Assembly (NCBI RefSeq): GCF_023718305.1
Contig: NZ_QEYO01000001.1
Span: 434,001-498,000, forward strand
From: Gramella sp. AN32
GTDB lineage: Bacteria > Bacteroidota > Bacteroidia > Flavobacteriales > Flavobacteriaceae
Length of the DNA stretch: 64,000 nt
Direction: 5' to 3'
In this document: piece by piece, positions 36,409-46,056 of the stretch
Layout of the letters: each line of letters starts with the position of its first letter
Numbering within the stretch: position 1 is the first letter of the stretch
Notes under the pieces: model-generated
Told to the model about the DNA's origin: nothing
The model's database searches: none
The model's input: only the letters and a program-made list of their open reading frames with translations
Translations under genes and position numbers: made by a program

Positions 36409-39400
36409 ATGTATAAAATTACCCCCTCGGCGAAATCCGGAGGAATTTTAATCATTTTTCTGGTTTTCTCTTTAAGCATTGTAGCATCTACAAAAAGTTT
36501 AGCCGGTCTTACTATTACAGTAGACCTGGTTACAGCTGTTTCATGCAATAATGGAAACGATGGGGCCATCAATGTTTCTGTAACAGGTGGTGATCCAGGC
36601 ACTTATAGCTACTCATGGTCTGGCCCAAGTTATAGTTCCCCCAGCGAGGATATATCTGGTCTTTCTTCTGGCTCTTATACTTTAAATGTTACTGATGGAC
36701 TTGGTAATTCAGGCTCCAAAATTATAGAAATTAATCAGCCTCCAGCATTAACCGCAACGGCAGCATCAAGTACACCGGTCAGCTGTAACGGGGGAACCGA
36801 TGGGAGCATTACGGCAGGAACCCCTTCCGGTGGAAATGGAAGCTATACCTATAGCATGGATGGAATAAGTTTTCAAGCCACTGCAACTTTTAGCAACATC
36901 TCCGCGGGCAATTATATCCTAACTATTAAAGATGCTAAAGCCTGCGAAGTCACTCAAAATATAACTGTAAGTGAACCTCAAGTATTAACCGCGACGGCGG
37001 CTTCAAGCACACCGGTCAGCTGTAACGGGGGAACCGATGGGAGCATTACGGCAGGAACCCCTTCCGGCGGGAATGGAAGCTATACTTATAGTATGGATGG
37101 AATAAGTTTTCAAGCCACTGCAACTTTTAGCAACATCTCCGCTGGCAATTATATCCTGACTATTAAAGATTCCAAAGCTTGCGAGGTCACTCAAAATATA
37201 ACTGTAAGTGAACCCCCGGTATTAACCGCAACCGCAGCATCAAGTACACCGGTCAGCTGTAACGGGGGAAACGATGGGAGCATTACGGCAGGAACCCCTT
37301 CCGGTGGGAATGGAAGCTATACCTATAGTATGGATGGAATAAGTTTTCAAGCCACGGCAACTTTTAGCAACATCTCCGCTGGCAATTATATCCTGACTAT
37401 TAAAGATTCCAAAGCTTGCGAGATCACCCAAAATATAACTGTAAGTGAACCTCCGGCATTAACCGCAACGGCGGCATCAAGCACACCGGTCAGCTGTAAC
37501 GGGGGAACCGATGGGAGCATTACGGCAGGAACCCCTTCCGGTGGAAATGGTAATTATCGTTATGCAATCAATGGCGGGACATTTGGCACTTCTCAAAAAT
37601 TTGAAGATTTAACTGCTGGAACCTATGTTATTACTTTAAAAGATGACAAAGCTTGCTCCCTGACCCAAACTGTAATCGTGGGGGAACCGGAAGTATTGGA
37701 AATGACCACGCCTTCCAGCACGGCTGTGACTTGTTTTAATGGAAATGATGGGACAATTACGGTAGGGACTGCTACAGGGGGAAATGGGAGTTATTTATAT
37801 TCCATTGACAACACTAATTTTACCACAGAAACTACTTTTACCGGGCTTTCCGCCGGAAACCACACCATTTTCATAAAAGATGCAAAAGAATGTGCTTTAC
37901 AGAAAACGGTAACAATCTCACAACCAGACATACTTGCCGCAACCTTGAGCAAAACTGATGTTAGTTGTTTTGCGGGAACTGATGGGTCCATTACACTATC
38001 TGCTCCCATTGGGGGACATGGTACCTATGAATACAGCATCAACGGAACCATCTGGCAGACTAATTCATCCTTCCAAAATCTTTCCATTGGAAGTTATGCA
38101 GTTTATATTCGCGATGCGGCATTTCCGGGTTGCGAAGTGGTTTTAAATAGCGAATTGCAGATTAACAAACCTTCCGCAGCTTTAAGCGCCAGCATTTCTA
38201 CGACCAGGACAACGGTTTATTTATCGGCAACCGGGTCGGCAACTGCAAATGCATCGGGCGGGACACCAGGATATACTTATGAATGGAGAAAGGAAGGGGA
38301 GACAGCAGTCTTGCAAACTACCAAAACAGCTACAGATTTAGCTGCCGGTAATTACCAAGTTACCGTAATAGATCAAAATGCTTGTAAGTTTGACTCTACT
38401 TTTACAATTAACGAAATCCTTGAAGCGAAGATTATCCCCACTTCAATTTGTGGGGGAGAGGAAGATTTAATCAGGACCTCTTACTTTGAAATAGAAGACC
38501 TTACTGCTTTAGGAGGAGTCGCACCTTATACCTATACATGGAATTTTGGAACTGACGCTACACCTGTAACCACTACCGGACCTGGATCTATTGAAGTAAA
38601 ATATAGCACGACAGGCAATAAAGCGATAACACTTACAGTGACGGATGCTGAGAACATAAGTAAGACTTTTAATTATACACAGTTTGTTGGAGAATGTTAC
38701 CGGGATAATTGTGGCTCCAATGATTTTGAAATTAATAACTATTATGTAGGGGATGCCAATGGAAATCGAACTTCCTCCACTAATTGCAATGATGGGCAGC
38801 AACGATATATTTATATTAACTTAAGCAGTAATTCCACCAGATATTCACTTTATGCTGAAATGACCTATACCATTACCAACATTGATACAGGGGAAAGCAT
38901 TACAAGAAAAGAAAACGGTTGTTTTTATTCTAAAGAGGAAGTCCCAAATCCAACCCGTACAATTCCTATCCAATGGAATTGCGGGGATGATATTATATTG
39001 GACAATATTTACCTTACATTTTCAAATAATAAAAAATGGACGTGTGGACAGGGACCAAACCCCAAATGTTATTCCAGCAACAATCAGGAAATTATAAGCT
39101 CACCTCTGTTTGCCAAAGCAATCCCTAATGAATTGCTTTGCTTTGATTCTGAATTGGGCACCATTGAAGTAAGGGCCTCTGGAGGACGTGCTCCTTACCA
39201 GTACAGCATTCAGAACGCCGTAAATGGCTATCAAACAGATAATGTTTTCAGAATATTAAAAGCGGGAGATTATGATGTGTGGGTAAAAGATGCAGAAGGG
39301 ACAATATTTCAAATTCCCCCCGTCACAATTACTCAGCCGGACACCCCCGTTACTATTATCACGAGCATAGAAAATATAGAATGTTTTGGAGGTACTGGTG

Positions 39401-42400
39401 AAGTAACAGCTACAGGTAGCGGGGGAACACCATACCAAACCGGAGAACCTTACACTTACCTATGGAACGATCTTTCAGAACAAACCACACAAACGGCAAC
39501 CGGTTTAAGCGCTGGGGAATATACTATTACGGTTATTGATGCCAATGGTTGCCAGGCTATTAAAACGGTTACTATTACCCAACCCGAGCAACTTACAATT
39601 TCGGAAACTGGGCCGGACCAAAATTTTGGGTGTGGCTTTAATACTACTACACTTGATGCAAATACTCCTGTAACAGGCACCGGGAAATGGACTTTAGTTT
39701 CGGGAACAGGAGGAACTATAACCGATCCTTCCAACCCTAATTCAGAATTTACAGGAATTAATGGTGTTTATACATTTCGATGGACTATTGCCCACCCTGA
39801 TGGAACTTGCGCAACCAGTAGTGATATGAATGTTACATTCTCAGGTAATTGTAGCCAATTGGATTTTGACGGGATTGATGACCATATAATAATGGGAGAT
39901 ACTTACTCTTTAAATTTAGGGGCATTTACCATAGAAACCTGGATTAGGCCTAAATCGGTTTCCGGAGTTAGCACTATCCTTTCAAAAAGGGATTATTCAA
40001 ACCCCAATGCAGGGGGTTACGATTTGATTATCAATAATGGCGCTCCTACTTTTAGATGGAATGCGAACTCTGTTTCTACTTCCAGTAAAGTGGGAACAAA
40101 TAGATGGTACCATATCGCAGTTATTTTCAACGGTTCAAGTGTTGAACTTTATGTGGATGGTATTAAAGTTGGAAATAGTTCAGCTATGAACCCTGGCGCT
40201 AGTTCAGCTCCATTTATGCTTGGAGCAGTTTATGACAGCACCTCTGCAGCCATTCCCAAAGATTACTATACTGGATGGATGGAAGAACTTAGGATTTGGA
40301 ACAAAGCAATTTCTGTTGAACAATTAAGGTTCTTAATGAACCAAAGGGTAGAAGCAATAGGTGCGGGAATCCAGGGATCTGTGCTTACCAATAAATATAT
40401 AGTTCCCGGCAGCTCAAGCTGGAATAATTTGATTGGCTATTATAAGCTTTTTCCTAATGAAATAGTGAGTAATGAAACAATCGATATTTCAGCTACGCCA
40501 GTTAACGGAGTCTTGAAGAACATAGAAACCAATCAGTATAATTCTGCACCGCTTCCATATATATCAGAAGGAAATGGTGACTGGACTAGTAGGTCCACGT
40601 GGGATCAAAATATTGGCAACGCCCAGGAAAACTGGTGGTCCTATCCAAATGATAAAGGTATTAATGGGACTGATATTCAATGGAATATTGCCAAAATATC
40701 CCACACTATAGACTCAAAAGCTAATGATATTTATCTGCTTGGCTTATTATCTGAATCCAACACCCTAACTATGACCGGCGATAATAATACGGCAACTGGT
40801 CAAGCTCTCACTATTTCACATTATCTTAATTTAAATGGTATTATTGATCTTGACGGCGAATCACAATTGGTTCAAACCACCGGAAGTATTCTGGAGGAGA
40901 CCAGCTTGGGATACCTGGAACGTGATCAACAGGGAACTGCGAACAGTTTCAACTACAATTACTGGACTTCCCCTGTAAGTATACAAGGTACCGGAAATAA
41001 TTCCGGATATAAAATTGGAGAAGTTTTAAATGACGGAACTGATCCTCAGATTCCCGGTCCAATTTCATTCGATTACTGGTATGAATATGCAGATTATACG
41101 TATTCGGGACCTAAGCATATTAGCAGTTACTGGTTCTATACCTTTAATGGCGATGCCGATACTTATGTGCAATGGTCGCAGGTTAGTGAACTTGATTTAT
41201 TGCCCGCCGGTATTGGTTATACTATGAAAGGAACTATGGGCTGGGCAAATGTTCAGGACTATCAAAACTATACCTTCCGGGGAAAACCTAACAACGGCGA
41301 TATCACACTACAAATTAGTTCTGGCAGCAATTTGCTCATAGGAAATCCATATCCTTCAGCAATTGATGGAACTAAATTTATCGATGATAATTTGGGTGCA
41401 TTTAATGGAAGTATTTATTTATGGGATCATTTTGGCCCTGAAAACTCCCATTATCTTGCCGACTATGTTGGTGGTTACGCCATCACAAATAAAGCCGGTG
41501 AAGTACGGGCCATTTCCACAGATGAAAGGATTAACAGCAATGATGAAATTTCGAATAAATATCCCGGAAGGTATATCCCGGTGGGACAGGCATTTTTTAT
41601 CAGTACAGTTCAGGATGTAAATGGAAGTGGCACTAGTTCCGGTGGAACTGTAAAGTTCACTAACGGGCAAAGAGTTTTTGTTACTGAAGCGAATAAAGCC
41701 GATAGCCAGTTCTTAAGTCATGAAAATCCTAGAAAAGCTTTTAAATCTACTTATTCAAAAGACAACAGATTTAAAATACGCTTGCATTATCGTGGCCCTA
41801 AAGGCTATCACCGTGAGATCCTGGTCACAGCCGATGAATTGACTACAAATAATTTTGATCTTGGTTATGACGCGCCTTTAATCGAAGATAATCTAGAAGA
41901 TATGTACTGGCTTATTAACGAATCTGAATTTGTGATCCAGGCAGTTCCAAATTTTGATAAAGAGCAGGTTTTACCTCTTGGGATTCGCGTTGGCGAAGCA
42001 GGGGAATTTTCCATAGAAATTGAGAATCTTGAAAATTTGGATAAAAGTTTCAATATTTATGTACACGATAAGGAAAATGGCACCTATCACAATCTCTCTA
42101 AAAATGAATTTAAAGCCGAAGCTGAAGAGGGGGAATTCAATGATTTGTTTGAAATAGTTTTTGCTAAACCCGGAGAAGTAGCCGTAGATGAGACTGACGA
42201 GGAAGTAATCGAAGTTCCGGTAGAGGAAATTTTGATTGGGACCCAATTCAATATCGATTACCTAAGAGAATCGAAAGTTCTTATCCTCGAAAATCCTGAT
42301 CTTTTAAAAATTGAAAGAGTAGAACTTTATAGCCTTAACGGGCAATCTCTTGGTGTATTTGAAAATACTCCGGTGCAGGAAGTGATCAACTTAACTATAG

Positions 42401-42486
42401 AAAAAACCTTGAGTTCTGCGGTTTATATAGTCAAGGTATTTTCAGAAAAAGGACAGTATTCCAAAAAGATCATTATCAACCGCTAG
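36409..42486 (+). CDS. Giant T9SS-secreted protein with near-identical SprB repeats and LamG domain
   Basis: A 2025-residue paralog of the preceding gene. The first 27 bases of both genes are almost identical, encoding M(H/Y)KITPSAK. Signal about 1-33. SprB repeats run to about residue 665 and include four consecutive 79-residue units that are nearly identical at DNA level. A PKD-like domain (about 680-760), the cysteine-rich module (about 761-910) and two SprB-like repeats follow. LamG is at about 1151-1310, then the shared module and a T9SS sorting tail ending QYSKKIIINR. Each SprB unit has two cysteines (SCNGG and KACEV) that could form a disulfide. The stop overlaps the end of convergent rsmG by 4 bases. 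Confidence 0.88.
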   Translation: MYKITPSAKSGGILIIFLVFSLSIVASTKSLAGLTITVDLVTAVSCNNGNDGAINVSVTGGDPGTYSYSWSGPSYSSPSEDISGLSSGSYTLNVTDGLGNSGSKIIEINQPPALTATAASSTPVSCNGGTDGSITAGTPSGGNGSYTYSMDGISFQATATFSNISAGNYILTIKDAKACEVTQNITVSEPQVLTATAASSTPVSCNGGTDGSITAGTPSGGNGSYTYSMDGISFQATATFSNISAGNYILTIKDSKACEVTQNITVSEPPVLTATAASSTPVSCNGGNDGSITAGTPSGGNGSYTYSMDGISFQATATFSNISAGNYILTIKDSKACEITQNITVSEPPALTATAASSTPVSCNGGTDGSITAGTPSGGNGNYRYAINGGTFGTSQKFEDLTAGTYVITLKDDKACSLTQTVIVGEPEVLEMTTPSSTAVTCFNGNDGTITVGTATGGNGSYLYSIDNTNFTTETTFTGLSAGNHTIFIKDAKECALQKTVTISQPDILAATLSKTDVSCFAGTDGSITLSAPIGGHGTYEYSINGTIWQTNSSFQNLSIGSYAVYIRDAAFPGCEVVLNSELQINKPSAALSASISTTRTTVYLSATGSATANASGGTPGYTYEWRKEGETAVLQTTKTATDLAAGNYQVTVIDQNACKFDSTFTINEILEAKIIPTSICGGEEDLIRTSYFEIEDLTALGGVAPYTYTWNFGTDATPVTTTGPGSIEVKYSTTGNKAITLTVTDAENISKTFNYTQFVGECYRDNCGSNDFEINNYYVGDANGNRTSSTNCNDGQQRYIYINLSSNSTRYSLYAEMTYTITNIDTGESITRKENGCFYSKEEVPNPTRTIPIQWNCGDDIILDNIYLTFSNNKKWTCGQGPNPKCYSSNNQEIISSPLFAKAIPNELLCFDSELGTIEVRASGGRAPYQYSIQNAVNGYQTDNVFRILKAGDYDVWVKDAEGTIFQIPPVTITQPDTPVTIITSIENIECFGGTGEVTATGSGGTPYQTGEPYTYLWNDLSEQTTQTATGLSAGEYTITVIDANGCQAIKTVTITQPEQLTISETGPDQNFGCGFNTTTLDANTPVTGTGKWTLVSGTGGTITDPSNPNSEFTGINGVYTFRWTIAHPDGTCATSSDMNVTFSGNCSQLDFDGIDDHIIMGDTYSLNLGAFTIETWIRPKSVSGVSTILSKRDYSNPNAGGYDLIINNGAPTFRWNANSVSTSSKVGTNRWYHIAVIFNGSSVELYVDGIKVGNSSAMNPGASSAPFMLGAVYDSTSAAIPKDYYTGWMEELRIWNKAISVEQLRFLMNQRVEAIGAGIQGSVLTNKYIVPGSSSWNNLIGYYKLFPNEIVSNETIDISATPVNGVLKNIETNQYNSAPLPYISEGNGDWTSRSTWDQNIGNAQENWWSYPNDKGINGTDIQWNIAKISHTIDSKANDIYLLGLLSESNTLTMTGDNNTATGQALTISHYLNLNGIIDLDGESQLVQTTGSILEETSLGYLERDQQGTANSFNYNYWTSPVSIQGTGNNSGYKIGEVLNDGTDPQIPGPISFDYWYEYADYTYSGPKHISSYWFYTFNGDADTYVQWSQVSELDLLPAGIGYTMKGTMGWANVQDYQNYTFRGKPNNGDITLQISSGSNLLIGNPYPSAIDGTKFIDDNLGAFNGSIYLWDHFGPENSHYLADYVGGYAITNKAGEVRAISTDERINSNDEISNKYPGRYIPVGQAFFISTVQDVNGSGTSSGGTVKFTNGQRVFVTEANKADSQFLSHENPRKAFKSTYSKDNRFKIRLHYRGPKGYHREILVTADELTTNNFDLGYDAPLIEDNLEDMYWLINESEFVIQAVPNFDKEQVLPLGIRVGEAGEFSIEIENLENLDKSFNIYVHDKENGTYHNLSKNEFKAEAEEGEFNDLFEIVFAKPGEVAVDETDEEVIEVPVEEILIGTQFNIDYLRESKVLILENPDLLKIERVELYSLNGQSLGVFENTPVQEVINLTIEKTLSSAVYIVKVFSEKGQYSKKIIINR
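36748..37695 (+). repeat. Four tandem 237-bp repeats inside the third giant gene
   Basis: Units start at 36748, 36985, 37222 and 37459, always at TTAACCGC, and each encodes 79 residues beginning LTATAASSTPVSCNGG. Units 1 to 3 are nearly identical throughout; unit 4 matches only over its first 100 bases or so, then diverges. High DNA identity points to recent duplication or gene conversion. Confidence 0.95.
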
Positions 42487-43127
42487 GATTTATATTTTAA
42501 AGGAAGGTATACCAGTTTTTTTGTCTCGAAAAAATCTTCTTCAAAATATGCTGAGAGCTCCTGGATTTCCGATTTTGGATAATCTTTGAGCTCTTCGCTT
42601 AAATCCCCACCTTTTAAATAAAGAATTCCATTCTTGATTGCGTGCTTATTTTTCTTCGCTATTTTATTTTTTGTCCAATGCACAAAAGTTGGCATCGCAG
42701 CAACCGCCCGACTAACAATAAAATCATATTGTCCTTTAACTTCCTCTACCCTGCTATTATAGGACTTTACGTTTTCCAATTGAAGGCCTTCAGCCACCTC
42801 ATCCACTACTTTTATTTTTTTTCCAATAGAATCAACCAGGTGAAATTTCACCTCCGGAAAAAGTATGGCTAAGGGGATACCGGGAAAACCTCCACCGGTA
42901 CCCACATCTATAATTTTGGATCCCGCTTTAAATTCCTGAAATTTCGCGATCCCCAGCGAGTGAAGCACATGTCTTATGTATAACTCATCGATATCCTTTC
43001 TGGAAACCACATTGATCTTCAAATTCCAGTCTTTATAAAGCTCCTCTAGTTTCTCAAATTTGGATAGTTGATCTTCAGTGAGATCAGGAAAGTATTTTGT
43101 AATTAATTCCACTTCAAAAATTTTCAC
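42483..43127 (-). CDS. rsmG: 16S rRNA (guanine-527-N7)-methyltransferase
   Basis: Methylates G527 of 16S rRNA with SAM in the cytosol. The protein has the family pattern: an N-terminal helical part (FPDLTEDQLSKFEKLEELYKDWNLKINVVSRKD split over about residues 14-46), IRHVLHSLGIAKF, motif I IIDVGTGGGFPGIPLAI and the late FIVSRAVAAMPTFVHW. A GTG at 43127 giving MKIFEVELITKYF is preferred; an upstream TTG at 43139 adds four residues and cannot be excluded. It converges on the giant T9SS gene with overlapping stops and has no terminator of its own in the gap. Confidence 0.94.
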   Translation of the reverse strand: MKIFEVELITKYFPDLTEDQLSKFEKLEELYKDWNLKINVVSRKDIDELYIRHVLHSLGIAKFQEFKAGSKIIDVGTGGGFPGIPLAILFPEVKFHLVDSIGKKIKVVDEVAEGLQLENVKSYNSRVEEVKGQYDFIVSRAVAAMPTFVHWTKNKIAKKNKHAIKNGILYLKGGDLSEELKDYPKSEIQELSAYFEEDFFETKKLVYLPLKYKS

Positions 43128-43190
43128 AAAGGTATTCAATTTTAGTGCGAATTTTTTTCAGAAATAAACAGCGCAGAGTTTTTAAAATTT

Positions 43191-43198
43191 TAACTTTG
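43191..43198 (+). promoter_or_regulatory. Putative -7 element (TAACTTTG) of the aminotransferase gene
   Basis: TAACTTTG fits TAnnTTTG and lies 29 bases before the ATG at 43228. The expected transcription start would be about 43204, which leaves no useful leader for the alternative TTG start at 43210. Confidence 0.45.
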
Positions 43199-43227
43199 AA
43201 TTTTAAAAATTGAAAAGAAAACATTCC

Positions 43228-44415
43228 ATGCAGCAACAATTATCAGACAGAATTAACAGTATGGCCACCTCGCAAACTTTAGCAATGGCCGCTAAAGCGA
43301 GGGAACTAAAAGCAGAAGGCAAAGATATTATCGGATTAAGTTTGGGAGAGCCAGACTTTAATACTCCAGATTTTATAAAAGATGCTGCGATACAGGCAAT
43401 CAACGATAATTACAATTCCTATACCCCGGTAGATGGTTATGTAGAATTAAAAGATGCTATCATTACAAAGTTTAAACGCGATAATAACTTAACCTATGAT
43501 CGTTCACAAATTGTAGTATCCACAGGTGCGAAACAATCTTTAGCCAATGTTGCCATGGTTGTTTTAAATCCCGGAGACGAAGTACTCCTGCCCTGCCCTT
43601 ATTGGGTGAGCTATTCTGAAATTGTGAAACTTGCCGAAGGTGTTCCCGTAGAAATGCCAACCTCAGTAAAATCTAATTTTAAAATTACTCCGGAAGAACT
43701 TGAAGCTGCGATCACCCCAAAAACAAAGATGATCTGGTATAGCTCTCCCTGTAATCCCAGCGGGATGGTTTATAGTAGGGAAGAGTTAAAAGCTCTAGCT
43801 GAAGTTTTGAGAAAATATCCAGATATCATCGTGGTAAGCGATGAGATCTATGAACACATTAATTTTGTGGGCGATCATGCTTCCATAGCCGAATTTGAGC
43901 ATATGTATGATCGTACAGTTACCGTAAATGGTGTTTCCAAAGCATTTGCTATGACCGGTTGGCGTATTGGCTATATTGGAGCACCCACTTATATCGCCAG
44001 AGCTTGTAATAAAATGCAAGGGCAGATTACAAGTGGTGCGAATTGTATTGCTCAAAGAGCGGTAATTACAGCTTTAGAGGCTCCGGTTTCGAAAATTAGC
44101 CATATGATCGAAACCTTCAAAAAACGAAGGGAACTGATCATTGATTTATTGAATAATATTGATGGTTTTATAACCCCGGAACCTGAAGGAGCGTTCTATG
44201 TCTTCCCAAATGTATCTTCGTTCTTCGGGAAAACATTTAAAGGGCATACCATTAAAGATGCTGATGATTTTAGTATGTTTTTACTGGAAGAGGCCAATGT
44301 CGCGACGGTCACCGGAGCAGCTTTTGGTAATCCAGATTGCATAAGAATTTCCTATGCCGCAAGCGAGGATCAAATCACGGAAGCACTAAAAAGAATTAAA
44401 GATATTCTGAAATAA
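43228..44415 (+). CDS. Class I pyridoxal-phosphate aminotransferase, aspartate aminotransferase type
   Basis: A 395-residue cytosolic fold-type I aminotransferase, closest in pattern to the subgroup Ib aspartate aminotransferases. Markers are GLSLGEPDFNTPDFI, YTPVDGYVELKDAI, WYSSPCNPSGMVYS, VVSDEIYEHINF, the PLP lysine in NGVSKAFAMTGWRIGY, and the C-terminal carboxylate-binding Arg in DCIRISYAAS. The amino donor is not proven by sequence. The ATG at 43228 is chosen over a TTG six codons upstream because of the promoter position. It is followed by a terminator. Confidence 0.92.
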   Translation: MQQQLSDRINSMATSQTLAMAAKARELKAEGKDIIGLSLGEPDFNTPDFIKDAAIQAINDNYNSYTPVDGYVELKDAIITKFKRDNNLTYDRSQIVVSTGAKQSLANVAMVVLNPGDEVLLPCPYWVSYSEIVKLAEGVPVEMPTSVKSNFKITPEELEAAITPKTKMIWYSSPCNPSGMVYSREELKALAEVLRKYPDIIVVSDEIYEHINFVGDHASIAEFEHMYDRTVTVNGVSKAFAMTGWRIGYIGAPTYIARACNKMQGQITSGANCIAQRAVITALEAPVSKISHMIETFKKRRELIIDLLNNIDGFITPEPEGAFYVFPNVSSFFGKTFKGHTIKDADDFSMFLLEEANVATVTGAAFGNPDCIRISYAASEDQITEALKRIKDILK

Positions 44416-44436
44416 AATTTTCCCTGTTTCTGAAAT

Positions 44437-44463
44437 AAAAAACCGGCTTAGTGCCGGTTTTGT
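44437..44463 (+). terminator. Intrinsic terminator after the aminotransferase gene
   Basis: AAAACCGGC-TTAGT-GCCGGTTTT forms a 9-bp stem with a 5-base loop and a short T run, 21 bases after the stop. Confidence 0.85.
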
Positions 44464-44559
44464 TATTAAGTTTTTTTAAAAAGAAATTGAGAAACTTCAG
44501 AAGCTGAATTAAAAATTTAGTGAAACCGACTATCTCCGAGGGTGAGCCGTCGAGGAATT

Positions 44560-46056
44560 TTATCGATTTCTCCAAAAGAATGGAGTAAGGATTATTAAAA
44601 CGGTAAAAAGTTCAAGTCTTCCAATAAGCATTAAAAAGGCACACCACCATTTACCAAGATCTGGCAACATATCGAAGTTATTCACCGGACTCAAACCACC
44701 AAACGCCGGACCCACATTTCCTAAAGTTGAGGCTGCACCACCAATTGCGGTTTCAAAATCCAGCCCAAAGGATGCCAGAACAACTGCGCCAATGATGAAG
44801 GAAAGCATATATAAAATAAAAAATCCAAGGATATTAAAAACGATCTCTTTGCTGATAGATTTCCCATTAAATCTAGTTGGTAAGATCGCATTTGGGTGCA
44901 GGGTCCGTTTAAATTCAATAATTCCATTTCTAATCATGATAATATGCCTCATCACTTTTACGCCCCCTGCAGTAGATCCTGCAGATCCACCCAGAAAAAA
45001 CATTCCGAAGAAAAAAATGGTTAGGAAAGGTGTCCACATGGTATAATCTGCAGAGACAAAACCTGTTGTGGTAATTACCGCCAGTACTTGAAACAATGAA
45101 TGTCTAAAAGCACTTTCAGCTTCACCCCAAACCATAGGATGGTCTATGGAAGATATACTTACATCTGCCTGAAAATAGATCACCAATGCACTAATCACGG
45201 TAAAACCTCCTATGAAGTAAAAATACCAGTTGAACTCATCGTCGTGCAAAATTTTACTAAACCGCCCCTTAAAGGCAAAATAACTTAGAACGAAGTTGCT
45301 TCCTGCCAGAAACATAAAGATGATAACAATATACTGAATGATTGGATTATTATTCCAATAGGCCATGCTGGCATTTTTTGTAGAAAATCCTCCTGTAGAG
45401 AGCGTGCTAAAGGCATGGTTAATAGCATCAAAGAAACTCATACCTGCCACCCAAAGTAAAATAGTTTCTGCTACCGTATAGGAAACATAAATGAGCCAAA
45501 GCCTTTTCGCGGTATCTGTAATGCGAGGTTTAAGTTTATCTGCGCTGGGGCCGGGAGATTCCGCAGAAAATAACTGCATCCCTCCAATTCCCAATAATGG
45601 CAAAATAGCAATGGCAAGTACAATGATTCCCATCCCGCCTATCCAGTGAGTTAAACTCCTCCAGAATAATATTCCTTTTGGGATTGCCTCAATATCATTT
45701 AAGATGGAGGCTCCGGTCGTGGTATAACCAGACATTGTTTCAAAAAAAGCGTTGGTAAATCGTGGAATAGTTTCACTGATTACATAAGGAAGCGCTCCAC
45801 TTAAGGCCATGAAGATCCAACCAAAAGTCACGATAATATAACCTTCACGAACCTTGACCTCTTTACTGTGCCCACGTGTAGTGAACATTAAAAGAGTTCC
45901 AAGAAATAATGTAATTAAAGCAGCTGTAGAAATTTCGAGAGTAACTCCATCATTATAAATCCAGCTAACAATGGTGGCAAGCAACATGAAGCCCCCATTG
46001 CACAGCAGCAACAAACCCATTACGTGTAGAATTATCTTATAATTCAGTCGGGGCAT
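44560..46056 (-). CDS. trkH: TrkH family potassium uptake protein
   Basis: Ion-conducting membrane subunit of a Trk/Ktr-type K+ uptake system. The 498 residues contain the four pore-loop repeats of the family: ETMSGYTTTGASIL, FSTLSTGGFSTKN, VITTTGFVSADYT and ASTLGNVGPAFGGL. Other markers are SLTHWIGGMGIIVLAIAILP and FFLGGSAGSTAGGVKVMR. Its start overlaps the trkA stop by one base (TAATG), so the two subunits are translated from one message. Confidence 0.95.
   Translation of the reverse strand: MPRLNYKIILHVMGLLLLCNGGFMLLATIVSWIYNDGVTLEISTAALITLFLGTLLMFTTRGHSKEVKVREGYIIVTFGWIFMALSGALPYVISETIPRFTNAFFETMSGYTTTGASILNDIEAIPKGILFWRSLTHWIGGMGIIVLAIAILPLLGIGGMQLFSAESPGPSADKLKPRITDTAKRLWLIYVSYTVAETILLWVAGMSFFDAINHAFSTLSTGGFSTKNASMAYWNNNPIIQYIVIIFMFLAGSNFVLSYFAFKGRFSKILHDDEFNWYFYFIGGFTVISALVIYFQADVSISSIDHPMVWGEAESAFRHSLFQVLAVITTTGFVSADYTMWTPFLTIFFFGMFFLGGSAGSTAGGVKVMRHIIMIRNGIIEFKRTLHPNAILPTRFNGKSISKEIVFNILGFFILYMLSFIIGAVVLASFGLDFETAIGGAASTLGNVGPAFGGLSPVNNFDMLPDLGKWWCAFLMLIGRLELFTVLIILTPFFWRNR

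Noticed and set aside
36748-37695. Regular repeats resembling a CRISPR-like array
   Set aside because: The period is 237 bases, the frame stays open and the units encode SprB repeats; no short repeat-spacer pattern or cas genes.
43210-43227. TTG start adding six residues to the aminotransferase
   Set aside because: It lies about 6 bases from the expected transcription start; the ATG at 43228 fits family length.
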